From Flavimaribacter sp039888615 (lineage in GTDB: Bacteria; Pseudomonadota; Alphaproteobacteria; Rhizobiales; Rhizobiaceae), in the NCBI GenBank assembly GCA_039888615.1, contig JBDQQS010000009.1: DNA of 64,000 nucleotides. One strand, 5' to 3'. How positions within the stretch are numbered: position 1 is the stretch's first letter; each line of letters begins with the position of its first letter. This document shows positions 1-10,100 of the stretch, one piece after another. Below the pieces are notes generated by a model, which searched no databases, was not told the origin of the DNA, and was given only the letters and a program-made list of their open reading frames with translations. Position numbers and translations under genes: made by a program.

Positions 1-575
1 AGGTGTCGTACTGGCCAGAGATGGAGCAGATCTTCGACTGGACAGTCACCAATGTGCATTCGACGCTGAATGTCTGCTGGGGCGGAATGGCGGCGATCCA
101 TCACTTCCATCGCGTGCCGAAATACACGCTGTCGGAAAAGGCCTTCGGGGTTTATCGTCACCAGAACCTCAACCGCGCATCGCCCTATCTCAACGGTTTT
201 TCCGACGATTTCCAGATACCGGTTTCACGTTGGACCGAGATCCGGGAGGACGACATCGACCCGGCGCGCGGACTGGAAATTCTAATGAAGTCGGACGAGA
301 CGGGCGTCTGCATGATACACGAGCAGATGTGCAACCGGCTTTATATATTCAATCACATCGAATATGATTCCTTCTCGCTCAAGGAGGAATACGAGCGGGA
401 CGTGTGTCAGGGCAAGTCGATCCACATTCCGCACAATTATTTTCCCGCTGACGACCCGTCGCGGGAACCACTTAACCGTTGGCGCAGCCACGCCCATCTA
501 CTGTTCGGAAACTGGATCAATACGATCTACCAGACCACCACCTTCGATATCGGGCAGATCGGCGAAAACAGGTAG
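1..575 (+). CDS. metA: Homoserine O-acyltransferase MetA, C-terminal part (5' end outside window)
   Basis: Transfers an acyl group to homoserine as the first committed step of methionine synthesis in the cytoplasm. The visible ~190 residues match the C-terminal two thirds of MetA. They include the nucleophile Cys in STLNVCWGGMAA, the catalytic His/Glu in NHIEYD, and the family-typical PHNYFPADDP and WRSHAHLLFGNW. The N-terminal ~110 residues lie left of the window, so no start codon is assigned. Rhizobial MetA proteins are often acetyl- rather than succinyltransferases; the residue that decides this is not in view. The next gene starts 9 nt after the stop, so the two are probably co-transcribed. 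Confidence 0.93.
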   Translation, partial: VSYWPEMEQIFDWTVTNVHSTLNVCWGGMAAIHHFHRVPKYTLSEKAFGVYRHQNLNRASPYLNGFSDDFQIPVSRWTEIREDDIDPARGLEILMKSDETGVCMIHEQMCNRLYIFNHIEYDSFSLKEEYERDVCQGKSIHIPHNYFPADDPSREPLNRWRSHAHLLFGNWINTIYQTTTFDIGQIGENR

Positions 576-583
576 TCGGCAGC

Positions 584-1768
584 ATGTTCATACCGTTCTT
601 CCTGGAACTCAAAGCTGCAAAGGTGCCGGTTTCCCTGCGCGAGTACCTGACGCTACTTGAAGCCATGAAAGAACAGGTGGTCGATTTCGATGTCGAGGGT
701 TTCTATTTCCTCGCGCGCGCTGCGCTGATCAAGGACGAACGCTATATCGACCGCTTCGATCGTGTATTCGCGCACGCCTTCAAGGGGCTCGAGGCGGTTT
801 CCGGCGAGCCCGGCGCGCAAGTCACCGAAATTCCCGAGGAATGGCTGCGCAAGCTTGCCGAGAAGCATCTGACCGACGAGGAGAAGGCGCTGGTCGAAAG
901 TCTCGGCGGTTTCGACAAGCTCATGGAAACCCTGCGGAAGCGGCTGGAAGAGCAGCAGGGTCGCCACCAGGGCGGCAACAAATGGATCGGGACCGCCGGA
1001 ACGTCTCCCTTTGGCGCCTATGGCTATAATCCGGAAGGCGTTCGGATCGGCCAGAAGGAAAGCCGCAACCGGCGGGCCGTGAAGGTCTGGGACAAGCGCG
1101 AATTCAAGAATTTCGACGATTCGGTCGAACTCGGCACACGCAATATCAAGGTGGCGCTCAAGCGACTGCGACGCTGGGTGCGGCAAGGCGCCGACGAGGA
1201 GTTCGATCTTGGCGGCACGATCCGCTCCACCGCCGAGCATGGCTATCTGGATGTCAAGACGCGGCCGGAACGGCGCAACGCGATCAAACTGCTGATGTTC
1301 TTCGACGTCGGCGGCTCGATGGACGGCCATATCAAGGTCGTGGAAGAATTGTTCTCGGCCGTGCGCGGCGAGTTCAAGCACATGGAATATTACTATTTCC
1401 ACAATTGCCTCTATGAAGGCGTGTGGAAGGACAATCGCCGCAGACATCAGGAAGTCTTGCCGACCTACGATGTGATCCGAACCTTCGGTCCTGACTATCG
1501 GGTGATATTTGTCGGAGACGCCTCGATGAGCCCGTACGAGATTGTTTACCCGGGCGGCTCCGTTGAGCACTGGAACGAGGAATCGGGTCAGGTCTGGCTC
1601 ACGCGAATGCTCAATCATTTCCCGAAGACCGTGTGGATCAATCCGGTCGTCGAAAAATACTGGCGTCATGCCCATTCCATTGGTCTCGTGCGCGAGATAT
1701 TTGCTGACCGCATGTATCCGCTGACCCTGGCCGGTCTGGAACGGGCGACGCGCGAGCTTTCACGCTGA
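584..1768 (+). CDS. VWA domain-containing CoxE-like protein
   Basis: A 394-residue protein of the CoxE/VWA family. It has an alpha-helical N-terminal half and a C-terminal von Willebrand A fold. The MIDAS-like loop is at about residues 241-246 (DVGGSM), so the second MIDAS serine is Gly, a variant seen in this family. The predicted strand FVGDASMSPYEI follows later. CoxE-type VWA proteins usually act with a MoxR AAA+ ATPase in cofactor or enzyme maturation, but no such ATPase gene is in the window. The start is the ATG just after metA; a longer frame would overlap metA by about 100 nt and lacks support. The function here is unknown. Confidence 0.85.
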   Translation: MFIPFFLELKAAKVPVSLREYLTLLEAMKEQVVDFDVEGFYFLARAALIKDERYIDRFDRVFAHAFKGLEAVSGEPGAQVTEIPEEWLRKLAEKHLTDEEKALVESLGGFDKLMETLRKRLEEQQGRHQGGNKWIGTAGTSPFGAYGYNPEGVRIGQKESRNRRAVKVWDKREFKNFDDSVELGTRNIKVALKRLRRWVRQGADEEFDLGGTIRSTAEHGYLDVKTRPERRNAIKLLMFFDVGGSMDGHIKVVEELFSAVRGEFKHMEYYYFHNCLYEGVWKDNRRRHQEVLPTYDVIRTFGPDYRVIFVGDASMSPYEIVYPGGSVEHWNEESGQVWLTRMLNHFPKTVWINPVVEKYWRHAHSIGLVREIFADRMYPLTLAGLERATRELSR

Positions 1769-1815
1769 TTCACAACTAAACCGGAACGCCGGTCGGCAGG
1801 CTGGAGGCGCAACCC

Positions 1816-2823
1816 ATGCAGGAAATCTTCGGCCACGCGCCAAATGGCGAGACGGTTCACCGTTATACGCTCAGCGGTGGAGGACTGACAGCGAGGATCA
1901 TGACATGGGGCGCGGCGGTTCAGGATTTGCGGCTCAACGGGCACGCGCCTGCGCTGGTGCTCGGTTTCGAGCGTTTCGACGACTATCTTTCATATTCTCC
2001 CTATTTCGGGGCAACCGTCGGCCGCTACGCCAACCGTATTGCCAAGGGCCAGATACGCATGGATGGGACCCTCTACAAGCTCGATCGCAACCAGGCGAAC
2101 AATCATCATCTGCATGGCGGATCGGAAGGAACAGGCCAGCGCGTCTGGTCGGTCGCCGATCTCGGCCCGGATTTCATCCGGCTCGAGATCGATGAGGTGG
2201 ATGGACATATGGGCTATCCCGGAAAATGCCGTATGACCTGCACCTACAGGCTGTTGCCGGACGGCGTTCTGTCGGTGGTCCATGAGGCGCAATCCGACCG
2301 GCCCACGGTTTGCAACGTGGCGCATCACAGCTATTTCAACCTGGATGGGCGGCCTGACATTCTGGACCATGAAATCAGGATAGACGCCGACCACTACATT
2401 CCGGTGGACGGCGACCAGATACCGATCGGCGATATTCTCGGCGTCATCGGATCGCCGTTCGACCTTCGTCAGATGCGGCCGATTCGCAATGCCGAAAGCG
2501 GGGAGCAATTTCTGTACGACCACAATTTCTGTCTTTCGGACGAGCGCACGGACAAACGCAGCGTCGCGTTGGTCAGGAGCCCGCATTCCGGCGTTTCGCT
2601 CGAGGTCAGGACCGGAGAGCCGGGCCTGCAGTTCTATTGCGGTTACAAGGTGAATACGCCCGTCACAGGTCTTTACGGCGCGCCATATGGCGCATTTTGC
2701 GGGCTTTGTCTCGAAACGCAGATCTGGCCGGATTCGCCCAATCATGACCAGTTCCCGAATGCGATTCTTGCACCGGGAGATACGCTTGTCCAGGAAACGG
2801 ATTACGTCTTTTCACGCGCCTGA
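1816..2823 (+). CDS. galM: Aldose 1-epimerase (galactose mutarotase)
   Basis: Interconverts alpha and beta anomers of aldoses in the cytoplasm. The length of 335 aa is normal for the family. Visible signatures are GRYANRI, the HHLHGG loop, the catalytic-His segment HHSYFNLDG, and the C-terminal acid segment CLETQIWPDSPN, whose Glu is the general base in known mutarotases. The start ATG follows a GGAGG-like element (GCTGGAGGCGCAACCC). The gene is 47 nt downstream of the VWA gene on the same strand. No sugar catabolic operon is attached, although a PfkB kinase gene follows after a repeat-containing gap. Confidence 0.92.
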   Translation: MQEIFGHAPNGETVHRYTLSGGGLTARIMTWGAAVQDLRLNGHAPALVLGFERFDDYLSYSPYFGATVGRYANRIAKGQIRMDGTLYKLDRNQANNHHLHGGSEGTGQRVWSVADLGPDFIRLEIDEVDGHMGYPGKCRMTCTYRLLPDGVLSVVHEAQSDRPTVCNVAHHSYFNLDGRPDILDHEIRIDADHYIPVDGDQIPIGDILGVIGSPFDLRQMRPIRNAESGEQFLYDHNFCLSDERTDKRSVALVRSPHSGVSLEVRTGEPGLQFYCGYKVNTPVTGLYGAPYGAFCGLCLETQIWPDSPNHDQFPNAILAPGDTLVQETDYVFSRA

Positions 2824-2986
2824 AACCGGATGAAGCCGGAACGGAGGATGCGCGTTTCTAAACCGAATATGCTTACTAAATATATGAAATAATTATTAAA
2901 AAGACGATCTCATCAGATCGCCGCTCGGTGTTTGACCTGTCTTTGGTTTCACCTTTCAGATTGAAAACATAGCCCAACGCAGGATC

Positions 2987-3004
2987 TGGCTTTGTTTCGG
3001 GAAT
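2987..3004 (+). repeat. Dispersed 18-bp repeat, copy 1
   Basis: Reads TGGCTTTGTTTCGGGAAT, preceded by GATC and followed by TCGCGATT. Nearly identical to the copies at 3051 and 49756 and to the unit of the tandem array at 49923-50048. Confidence 0.8.
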
Positions 3005-3050
3005 TCGCGATTCTGGTGGCTTCTGCGCTTTTCCTGTTTCCCGCGCAATC

Positions 3051-3068
3051 TGGCTTTGTTTCGGGAAT
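3051..3068 (+). repeat. Dispersed 18-bp repeat, copy 2
   Basis: Reads TGGCTTTGTTTCGGGAAT, preceded by CAATC and followed by CTGCGTTTTCG. The flanking similarity to the copy at 49756 (AATC before, CCGCATTTTCG after) shows that the conserved element is longer than the 18-bp core. Confidence 0.8.
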
Positions 3069-3276
3069 CTGCGTTTTCGATTTTCATGCGCCTATTCGCG
3101 ACGCCTCCTCACACCAATGTTTAATAGCACAACCTGAGGTTAAAATCACTGATGTTTTTCTGAGATCGGCAAAACTAGCCGGTGTGGTCGAGGCAGAGGC
3201 AGGGTCGCCCGAAGTAGTTGACCTGATGGCGATCCTGCGACACGGATAGTGTTCGAAACGTGAGTTTTCTTTACAC

Positions 3277-4173
3277 ATGAACTTAATCCTGACTGTTGGC
3301 GTCGCGGTAATCGATTTCGTTTTCCGCGTCGATGAGATGCCGAAGGCCGGCGCAAAAACGCGAGCGCAGAATGCAGCGGTCGTTGGCGGCGGCTGCGCCG
3401 CCAATGCTGCGGCGGCGATCAGCCGGCTTGGCGGGAGCGCGCATCTGGCGGCGCGGGTCGGCCAGGATATGGTCGGCGACCTGATCGTTTCGGGTTTGCG
3501 TGATGAAGGCGTCGATTGTTCGCTTGTACGGCGGTTCGAGAATGGCCGATCGTCCTATTCCTCCGTGGTTGTTGATCGTTCCGCCGAACGGATGATCGTC
3601 AATTACAGGGATGAGGCGATTGATTTCAGCGCTGACTGGCTCGCCTCATCGGATGTGCCAGACTTTGACGCAGCGCTTGCGGATACGCGCTGGCCGGAGG
3701 GCGCGCGTGTCGCCATGGAAAAGGCGAGAGAACGCGGCGCGCCAGGTATTCTGGACGCCGAGCCTCCGGTGCGCGAGGCGCAGGCGGCGTTGGGCGTCGC
3801 CTCGCATATCGCATTCGGACAGAGAGGCCTGTTGGATTTCACCGGTGAGACCGATTTCGAAACGGCGCTCCGGGCAGCCGCGGCCGAGACGGGGGCCTGG
3901 GTCTGCGTGACGCTCGGCGACAAGGGGGTGACGTGTCTGGAAGATGACGGCGTCGCGCATATGCCGTCCTTTGCGGTGCAGGCTGTCGACACGCTGGGCG
4001 CCGGAGATGTCTGGCATGGCGCTTTCGCCATGAAGCTCGGCGAAGGCGTTAGCGAAAAGGAAGCGATCCATTTCGCCAATGCGGTCGCCGCGCTCAAATG
4101 CACGCGCTTCGGTGGGAGGGCGGGCGCGCCGAGCGCCGCCGAAGTCGAGGCGTTTCTTGCAGAAAATTCCTGA
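3277..4173 (+). CDS. PfkB-family (ribokinase-like) sugar kinase
   Basis: A cytoplasmic ATP-dependent carbohydrate kinase of 298 aa. The N-terminal substrate/dimer region contains VGGGCAANAAAAISRLGG. The C-terminal PfkB signature DTLGAGDVWHGAF carries the catalytic Asp and anion hole (about residue 244 onward). The protein is most like ribokinase/sulfofructose-kinase-type members; the sugar cannot be read from sequence. A clear Shine-Dalgarno sequence is not obvious, but the ATG begins the conserved first strand (LILTVGVAVIDF), so the start fits. It is convergent with the phosphatase-fold gene, with 35 nt between stops. Confidence 0.85.
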   Translation: MNLILTVGVAVIDFVFRVDEMPKAGAKTRAQNAAVVGGGCAANAAAAISRLGGSAHLAARVGQDMVGDLIVSGLRDEGVDCSLVRRFENGRSSYSSVVVDRSAERMIVNYRDEAIDFSADWLASSDVPDFDAALADTRWPEGARVAMEKARERGAPGILDAEPPVREAQAALGVASHIAFGQRGLLDFTGETDFETALRAAAAETGAWVCVTLGDKGVTCLEDDGVAHMPSFAVQAVDTLGAGDVWHGAFAMKLGEGVSEKEAIHFANAVAALKCTRFGGRAGAPSAAEVEAFLAENS

Positions 4174-4208
4174 CGCCGACAGAGCTTAATAGCCGGCTTT
4201 GACGGAAA

Positions 4209-4796
4209 TCAGTTCAGAAGAATTTCGTTGATGACGCGCAGCGGCGGCTCTCCTTCACCGACCTCTTTTTTCGGGACAACGATCAGCGCCTCGCCGGTCC
4301 TCGGCGTCACGCCTGTGAGGGCCTCGACATTAACGTCGTGTGTAACCATCACCTGGTTGCCTGGTCCACGAAAGTTGCGAATGACTTCCATCACACCGTC
4401 GATTTTCGCGTCGACGTCGCTGTCGCCTTCCTGAATGAGATCAAGCGCCGGCAAGGGTTCCAATGCGGGGCTTCGAAACGCGTTGGCGGCGGTATCCAGC
4501 GCTCTGCACCAGCGGCTGGAATAGAGCCGGGAAATGGAGATGGAACGGGTGGCGAACTTGACGCCCCAGCGGTGCGACTGCTGCCGGCCGCGGTCGGAAA
4601 GATTGCGTTGCGTGGAACAGTCGTCGAGCTCGAAATACGGCGGATCGCCGATGCCCGGCGCATCGGCGTTGGTCAACAGGATTGTATAGCCGCCGCCGGA
4701 GATGAGCGCCCACGCCGCCTCCGTGGCGCTCGCCGCATCCACACGCACCGCCATGAAGGCCGTGAACACGGCGACCATGGCCCATCGTCTTGTCAT
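4209..4796 (-). CDS. Histidine-phosphatase-fold secreted protein lacking the catalytic RH pair
   Basis: A 195-aa protein with an N-terminal signal sequence (MTRRWAMVAVFTAFMAVRVDA). The body follows the bacterial histidine phosphatase pattern: STQRNLSDRGRQQSHRWG, SSRWCRALDTA, and the late His in VMVTHDVNVEALTG (H153). In relatives the first motif reads LLRHAxAPG, where His is the phosphorylated nucleophile. Here it reads LLTNADAPG, so Arg-His is replaced by Thr42-Asn43. The rest of the fold is intact, with no frameshift, which suggests a pseudo-enzyme with a binding role or a gene in early decay. It is probably periplasmic. The divergent region upstream also serves the SARP-type regulator. Confidence 0.8.
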   Translation of the reverse strand: MTRRWAMVAVFTAFMAVRVDAASATEAAWALISGGGYTILLTNADAPGIGDPPYFELDDCSTQRNLSDRGRQQSHRWGVKFATRSISISRLYSSRWCRALDTAANAFRSPALEPLPALDLIQEGDSDVDAKIDGVMEVIRNFRGPGNQVMVTHDVNVEALTGVTPRTGEALIVVPKKEVGEGEPPLRVINEILLN

Positions 4797-5292
4797 ATAG
4801 CGTTTCCTCGCATTTCGGGCGCCAGGATACCTGATTTCGCCGACGAAAACTCGTCGGCCATGTTGACCGTTCTTGGTCTGCGGGGCAAGCTAATCCTTAG
4901 AAATGGATGACCAGTGACCTCAGCGATGCAGCTCGAAGCTGTGATGTCCCGGCCTGCCCGGACAGGTAGCTGCTCTGCGGCTTCCTGGAGAGGTTGTCGG
5001 GCCTTTTTCCTTTTCCTTTTGATGGTTGCACGCTGTATATAGTGGTCTTTGCGCGTCGCGCGCCTCCTGTCCAGTCTAAAGAAATCCACTAATAATCAAT
5101 CTTAAGAAGCAATCTTGCAGTTGTTTTGTACTGAATGTTCTTTATTTGTTCTTATTATTTCAGGCAATTTACAAAAAATTTCTTCACATCTATGGTTGTG
5201 ATGAAAGTCACAGATCTAAAAGCAACCTTCAGTTGATTTTGGCTGTATTGTTTTGATGACGAGATATGCCCTTGCGGGGCGCTAGGCATGGA
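4797..5292. other. Divergent intergenic region
   Basis: About 500 bases between the phosphatase-like gene (minus) and the SARP-type regulator (plus). The right half is AT-rich and carries a perfect CRP-type half-site pair (annotated separately). No convincing protein or RNA gene was seen. The extended left frame of the regulator (from 5266) is possible but less likely than the start at 5293. Confidence 0.6.
5197..5212. promoter_or_regulatory. CRP/FNR-type operator upstream of the SARP regulator
   Basis: TGTGA-TGAAAG-TCACA is a perfect TGTGA-N6-TCACA dyad, about 80 nt before the regulator start. That spacing fits a class of activator sites. A further TCACA lies just upstream (5184-5188) and would form a second, wider-spaced dyad with the same TGTGA. 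Binding by a Crp-family protein is inferred from the consensus only. Confidence 0.5.
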
Positions 5293-7176
5293 ATGGGGAA
5301 CAACCAGGTACTTCTGAGAGTAAACCTCCTGGGACCATTGTCGATATCGAGTCTGGACGGCGTCGACTTTACACCGCGGGGCCGCAAGTCGAAGGCTCTT
5401 GTTGCGATGCTTGCGGTTGCGCCTGATGGACGGCGCGGCCGGAAATGGCTGCAGGGCCATCTATGGAGCGACCGCCAGGAAAGTCAGGGATCTGCGAGCC
5501 TGCGTCAGAGTCTGCGTGAAATCCGCAAGAGCCTCGGAGACTTTCGCGACGTGATTTCGGCGGACTCCACCGTCGTGTCACTCGACCTCTCCCGTGTCAG
5601 CCTCGATATTGACGAGCAAACGTTAGGCGCACGTGATCTGACGGCGAAACCCGGTGAAATCCGTGATTTCCTTGAAGGCATGGATATCCGAGACGAGGAA
5701 TTCTCGAACTGGTTGCAGGACCAGAGATCATATTGGAAGGATTTTTTCGAGCGTTTGCGCCCGCACAGGCGGAACTCCGCGAACAAGTCTGAAGCAACGG
5801 CCATCCGCAGACCGGACCTCGCTCGTCTCAAGCTTGAAACCGAACATTTTCCCGGGCCAGGGTCCGACACCTATTCGACTACGCATTTTTCTCCGTTGAT
5901 GGGCGAACTGCTCGGCAGTCGCAACCAGTCCGGTCGCCACGTGCGTCGGCAGGCGGTCGCAATCGCGCCATTGCTGAACAAGACGGGCGATCCGAAGCTC
6001 GAATACGCCGCGGACGGCATCAGCGAGGACCTCCTTGAACGGATGGCGCGCCTGTGCTGGCTACCGGTCATTGCGCGGAGCTCGACATTCGGATTTCGGG
6101 CGGAGGATCGCGACCTCATCGCCATCGGCGATCAGGTCGATGCACGTTATGTGGTCGATGGCGATCTGTTTCTTCACGACAACGCGTTTTCGCTTCGCAT
6201 TCGCCTGACCAACGCCGAATCCGGTCTTGCAATGTGGTCGCAGCGTTTCGAGATCGGACGATCCCATGTGGGCGAGGCGGTCGACGCGATGCTGTCGGAG
6301 ATCGTCGGCACGATCGATTCGCGCCTCGATGTCGCCGAACAGCGACGTTCAACCGATCCGCGCTGGATCAACGGTGATTTTGACGATCACATCTGGCGCG
6401 GGCGCTGGTACATGCACAAGCTTACCCAGCAGGGCGCCATGGTCGCCAAACAGCATTTCGATGCGGCCATGGAAATCATACCGGACGCGCCGGAGGTCCT
6501 GATCCAGATGGCGCTCTGGCATCTTTGGCGGATCTGGAACACGCGCGGAAGCTATGACGAGATCGACCATGTCAGGCTCATCGCCGAACGCGCAAAAATG
6601 TCCGACAGCACGGACGGCCGCGGTTTCACGCTGGTCGGAATCGCCGAGACGTGGATGGGGCAGCATGACGAGGCCATTCGGTCGTTGCGACGCGCCATCG
6701 AACTCAACCCCAGCCTGACGAAGGCGCACCAGCAACTCGGCACGACGCTCTATCTGGCAGGCGATGCGCAATCGGCCGTCGAGCCGCTCGACACCGCAAT
6801 CAGGCTCAGTCCAAATGACCAGCACCTCTTCATTCAGCTTGGCGAGATGGCGATGGCGCAAATGTTGCGCGGGGATATGAAAAAGGCGATCGACCACGCC
6901 AATCACGCTCTGCTGCACCGTCCGAACTACTGGTATGCGCATCTCGTCAGGATCTGCGCCAGCGAGGAACTGGGAGATCCGGACCAGATCGGCCTCGCCG
7001 TCAGCGCCTTTGCGACGACCGAGACGCGCCTGACCGAACGCCATTTCGAATGGGTTCCGTTCAGGGACAGGAAATGGATCAGGAAACTCCGCAATACAGC
7101 CGAATCGGCCATTGACAGGGCATATATGATTCAAGGCCAGAGCCAGGGTGGGGCGACAAATGGGAAGGCAGACTAA
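5293..7176 (+). CDS. SARP/BTAD-type transcriptional regulator with TolB-like and TPR regions
   Basis: A 627-aa cytoplasmic regulator. Residues ~5-90 have the OmpR-like winged-helix pattern of SARP regulators (VNLLGPLSISSLDG, RKSKALVAMLAVAP, RASLRQSLREIRKSLG-type segment). About residues 215-340 form a TolB-like segment (AIAPLLNKTGDPKLEYAADG, VIARSSTFGFR, ARYVVDGDLFL). About residues 360-610 are tetratricopeptide repeats (for example AIRSLRRAIELNPSLTKAHQ, AVEPLDTAIRLSPND). The same layout occurs in rhizobial regulators with an adenylate-cyclase-associated TolB-like region. Its 3' end overlaps the P450-peroxidase gene by 17 nt, so the two are translationally coupled and the fusion enzyme is its likely target or partner. 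A CRP-type site lies upstream. Confidence 0.8.
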   Translation: MGNNQVLLRVNLLGPLSISSLDGVDFTPRGRKSKALVAMLAVAPDGRRGRKWLQGHLWSDRQESQGSASLRQSLREIRKSLGDFRDVISADSTVVSLDLSRVSLDIDEQTLGARDLTAKPGEIRDFLEGMDIRDEEFSNWLQDQRSYWKDFFERLRPHRRNSANKSEATAIRRPDLARLKLETEHFPGPGSDTYSTTHFSPLMGELLGSRNQSGRHVRRQAVAIAPLLNKTGDPKLEYAADGISEDLLERMARLCWLPVIARSSTFGFRAEDRDLIAIGDQVDARYVVDGDLFLHDNAFSLRIRLTNAESGLAMWSQRFEIGRSHVGEAVDAMLSEIVGTIDSRLDVAEQRRSTDPRWINGDFDDHIWRGRWYMHKLTQQGAMVAKQHFDAAMEIIPDAPEVLIQMALWHLWRIWNTRGSYDEIDHVRLIAERAKMSDSTDGRGFTLVGIAETWMGQHDEAIRSLRRAIELNPSLTKAHQQLGTTLYLAGDAQSAVEPLDTAIRLSPNDQHLFIQLGEMAMAQMLRGDMKKAIDHANHALLHRPNYWYAHLVRICASEELGDPDQIGLAVSAFATTETRLTERHFEWVPFRDRKWIRKLRNTAESAIDRAYMIQGQSQGGATNGKAD

Positions 7177-10100
7177 ATATTATGACGGTGTCAGCAGCAA
7201 TGATTTGAACAGGCTTCGCGCCGAAGCCGAATATTTCGATATGTCCGGCCGGATTTCGGGTTATTTTTCTGCCCTGAAACGCAGCGCCCTTGGCAAGGCA
7301 ATGCCCCTCATTCTGCGCGCCGCGCGCAATTTTCGTCCGGTGTTCAATGTGTCTGGCGCGGCTTTCGTAACCCGCGCCGCCGACGTAAAGGCGATCCTCG
7401 AAAACCACGACGTGTTCGAAGTTCCCTTCGGTCCCGAAATGAAGGCGCTCGCCGGGGAAGTCACCTTCGGGCTTGGACTCGATGACGAGGAACATCACCG
7501 CCAACGCGAACTGATGCAAAAAATCGCCGAACCCGGTGATATCGACACCATGCTGGAGAATGTGCGGCGCACGACGAAGGGTCTGATTTCGGACAGCAAT
7601 GGCCGGATCGATCTGATGAAAGGCTACATCACGCCGCTTCTGACGGAAGCATGCCTGACCTATTTCGGACTCGACTGCGACGATCCAGACGCCTTCGCCG
7701 AATGGGGCGTCGCGATCAGCGATACGCTGTTCGCCGATCCGGGCGGAACCCGGCTGGAAGACCGCAAACTTGCCTTTGCGGGGGCCAAGCGACTGAACTC
7801 CGTGATCGACTGGTCGATTGCTAATATGGAGCGGTCGCCTGATCCCGCGACTTTGTTGGGGCGCATGATCCGCTTGCGGCGTTCGAACGAAACCCTGAGC
7901 GACGGAACCGTCCTGTCTGAGTTCATTACGGACGCCCGTATCCGCGCGATCCTCGTCGGCATGGTCAGCGGAACGGTTCCGACGACGACGCTGGCCGCCG
8001 GACACGCATTCGAAGCGCTGCTCGGCCAGCGCGGCGGTTTGAAAATGTTGCAGGAGGCCGCCTCGGCGGACAATCGTGACCGCGTCCGGGACATCGTGCT
8101 GGAAGCAGCGCGGCTCAAGCCCGCGGGATTTCCGGGGCATTTCCGCTACGTCAATCGCGATTTCACGCTGACCGGCGAGGGGACTACCGGCCACAGTTTC
8201 AAGAAGGGCGACACCGTGATGGTGTGCACCATGTCGGCCCTGTCGGACCCGGCGTTCACCGACCACCCCTACGCGTTCAGACCGGGCCGGATCGTCGACC
8301 CCGCCTTCATGTTCGGACACGGACATCACGCCTGCCTTGGCCGTCACCTGGCGACCGAGATCATGACCGAAGCCTTTCTGCAGTTGTTCAAGCAGGACAA
8401 CATCAGGCCGAAATCGCGCTGGCGGATGATGCGGGCCATGGGGCCTTTTCCTTACAGCTATCCGATGCTCTTCGATCCGAAGTCGGCCCCCGACGGACAG
8501 TCGATGATGACGATCGCCGTTCCGCTTGAGGCTCAACAGGCGTCAGAAGTAGCGGCTACGCTGCGCGAAGACCTTGGCAATCCGGCGAAGGAAGAAATTC
8601 GCCTGGCGCTGGACAAGACCGGCGTCGTCCATACGGCGAGCATGACGGTCGTGGAGCTTCTGTCCGGTGAAGAACGCAAATCGACCCTGTTGATCGAATT
8701 GAACGCCGACGGAAATCAGGAGACCATCCTGAAATCCGTGGAGAAATGGGCGGGCGACGCGCTCGCGCCGGTTCTTCGGCTGGCGGGTATGCCGACCGCG
8801 GCCAGCCTCTCGACCTGGCTTGCGCCTCTTGTTGTCGATCTCAAGACCCGGCCCTGGGGCATGATGGGGCTCAACTTCAATGGCGTCGGGGAATTCTCGG
8901 TTCGGCAGATCGAGGAAGAAAGCCGGCTTTACGCCCTTGCGCAGGACATTATCGAGAACACCGAGCCGAACCCGGCGGAAAACGGCAACCACGCCCAGCA
9001 GACGCTTGGCCTCGTGCGCGCCTATCTGCGTCAGGATCACCAGCTTATCGAGGAGGTCGACCGGCTTGAGAAGGACGGAGACGCGGATGCGGCGGCGCGC
9101 ATATGCGACTGGCTCAAACGCGGAGAGGACATTGCCCATCTGCTGTTTCGCCCGGCTGGGCGCAAGGTGCTGCTGGCCGGGAAGCACGATCGCACGGCGC
9201 TGGACGCGCTAAAAGCCTGGCTGCTGTCGCGGAACGCACTGATATCCTACTTTGTTGTGGCGATCGTGCTCGTCCTGCTTTGTCGAACGATCGGTTTTGG
9301 GTGGCTTGTGGTAGTGCTTCTCGGCGTTTCGGCGGTCATTCTCGGCGCGGTCCAGATCTTCCTGCACAACGAAGCTCGCGACGTCGTTGATGAATCCAAT
9401 CCCGACCATGATGCCCTGCGGGCGATCGAAAGCCGCGAAAATGATTCGCGATATCGGCAAAATCACATCACCGCCGTCAACGAACTGAAAAAGGGGTGGC
9501 TGCGTAAACTGGCGCTCGCCGGTGGATTCTATGCCATTGCCCTGGAAGTTCGCCACTGGTTCAGGCCCGGCTATGTGGTCGACATCGGCACTATCAGGCA
9601 CGCCAAGTGGTTCCGGCTTGCTGGCACGGACAATCTGGTCTTTCAGGCGAATTATGACGGAAGCTGGGAGAGCTATCTAGAGGATTTCTCCAACAAGGCC
9701 TATCAGGGGCAGAACGCCGTCTGGAGCAATTGCGTTGGCTATCCGCGAACCAGAGGGCTGATGCAGAAAGGCGCCTATGACGGGGATCGGTTCAAAACAT
9801 GGGTGCGCGGAAAGCAGGTCGAGACGCAGTTCTGGTACTGCCGTTTCGGGGAACTCACAAACGACAATATCCGCATCAACGCGCTGGTTCGCGACGGTCT
9901 GGCAAGATCGCGGACAAATTCCGGCGCGCGCGCCTGGCTGAGCTATTTCGGCTCGATGCCTCACCCGGTGACGGCGATCGAAACGGACGAGGTTCAGTCC
10001 TTCCTGTTTCACGGTTTCAAGGAGCTCGACTGGTCGAGCTGTCTCGCGCTCCATTTCTGTGACGATCCCGAACAGCGCGCGGCCCTCAAGACATTTGTAT

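Larger units (their letters stand above)
2824..3276. other. Intergenic region with dispersed repeat copies, no supported gene
   Basis: The first ~100 bases are AT-rich. Two copies of the TGGCTTTGTTTCGGGAAT element follow, the same unit that forms a tandem array near 50 kb. A short open frame at 2992-3249 is built largely from these repeats and has no recognisable protein features, so it is not called. The last ~30 bases before 3277 form the leader of the sugar kinase gene. Confidence 0.6.

Noticed and set aside
2992..3249. Possible 85-aa protein between galM and the sugar kinase
   Set aside because: Largely composed of two copies of the dispersed repeat; no ribosome-binding site or domain.
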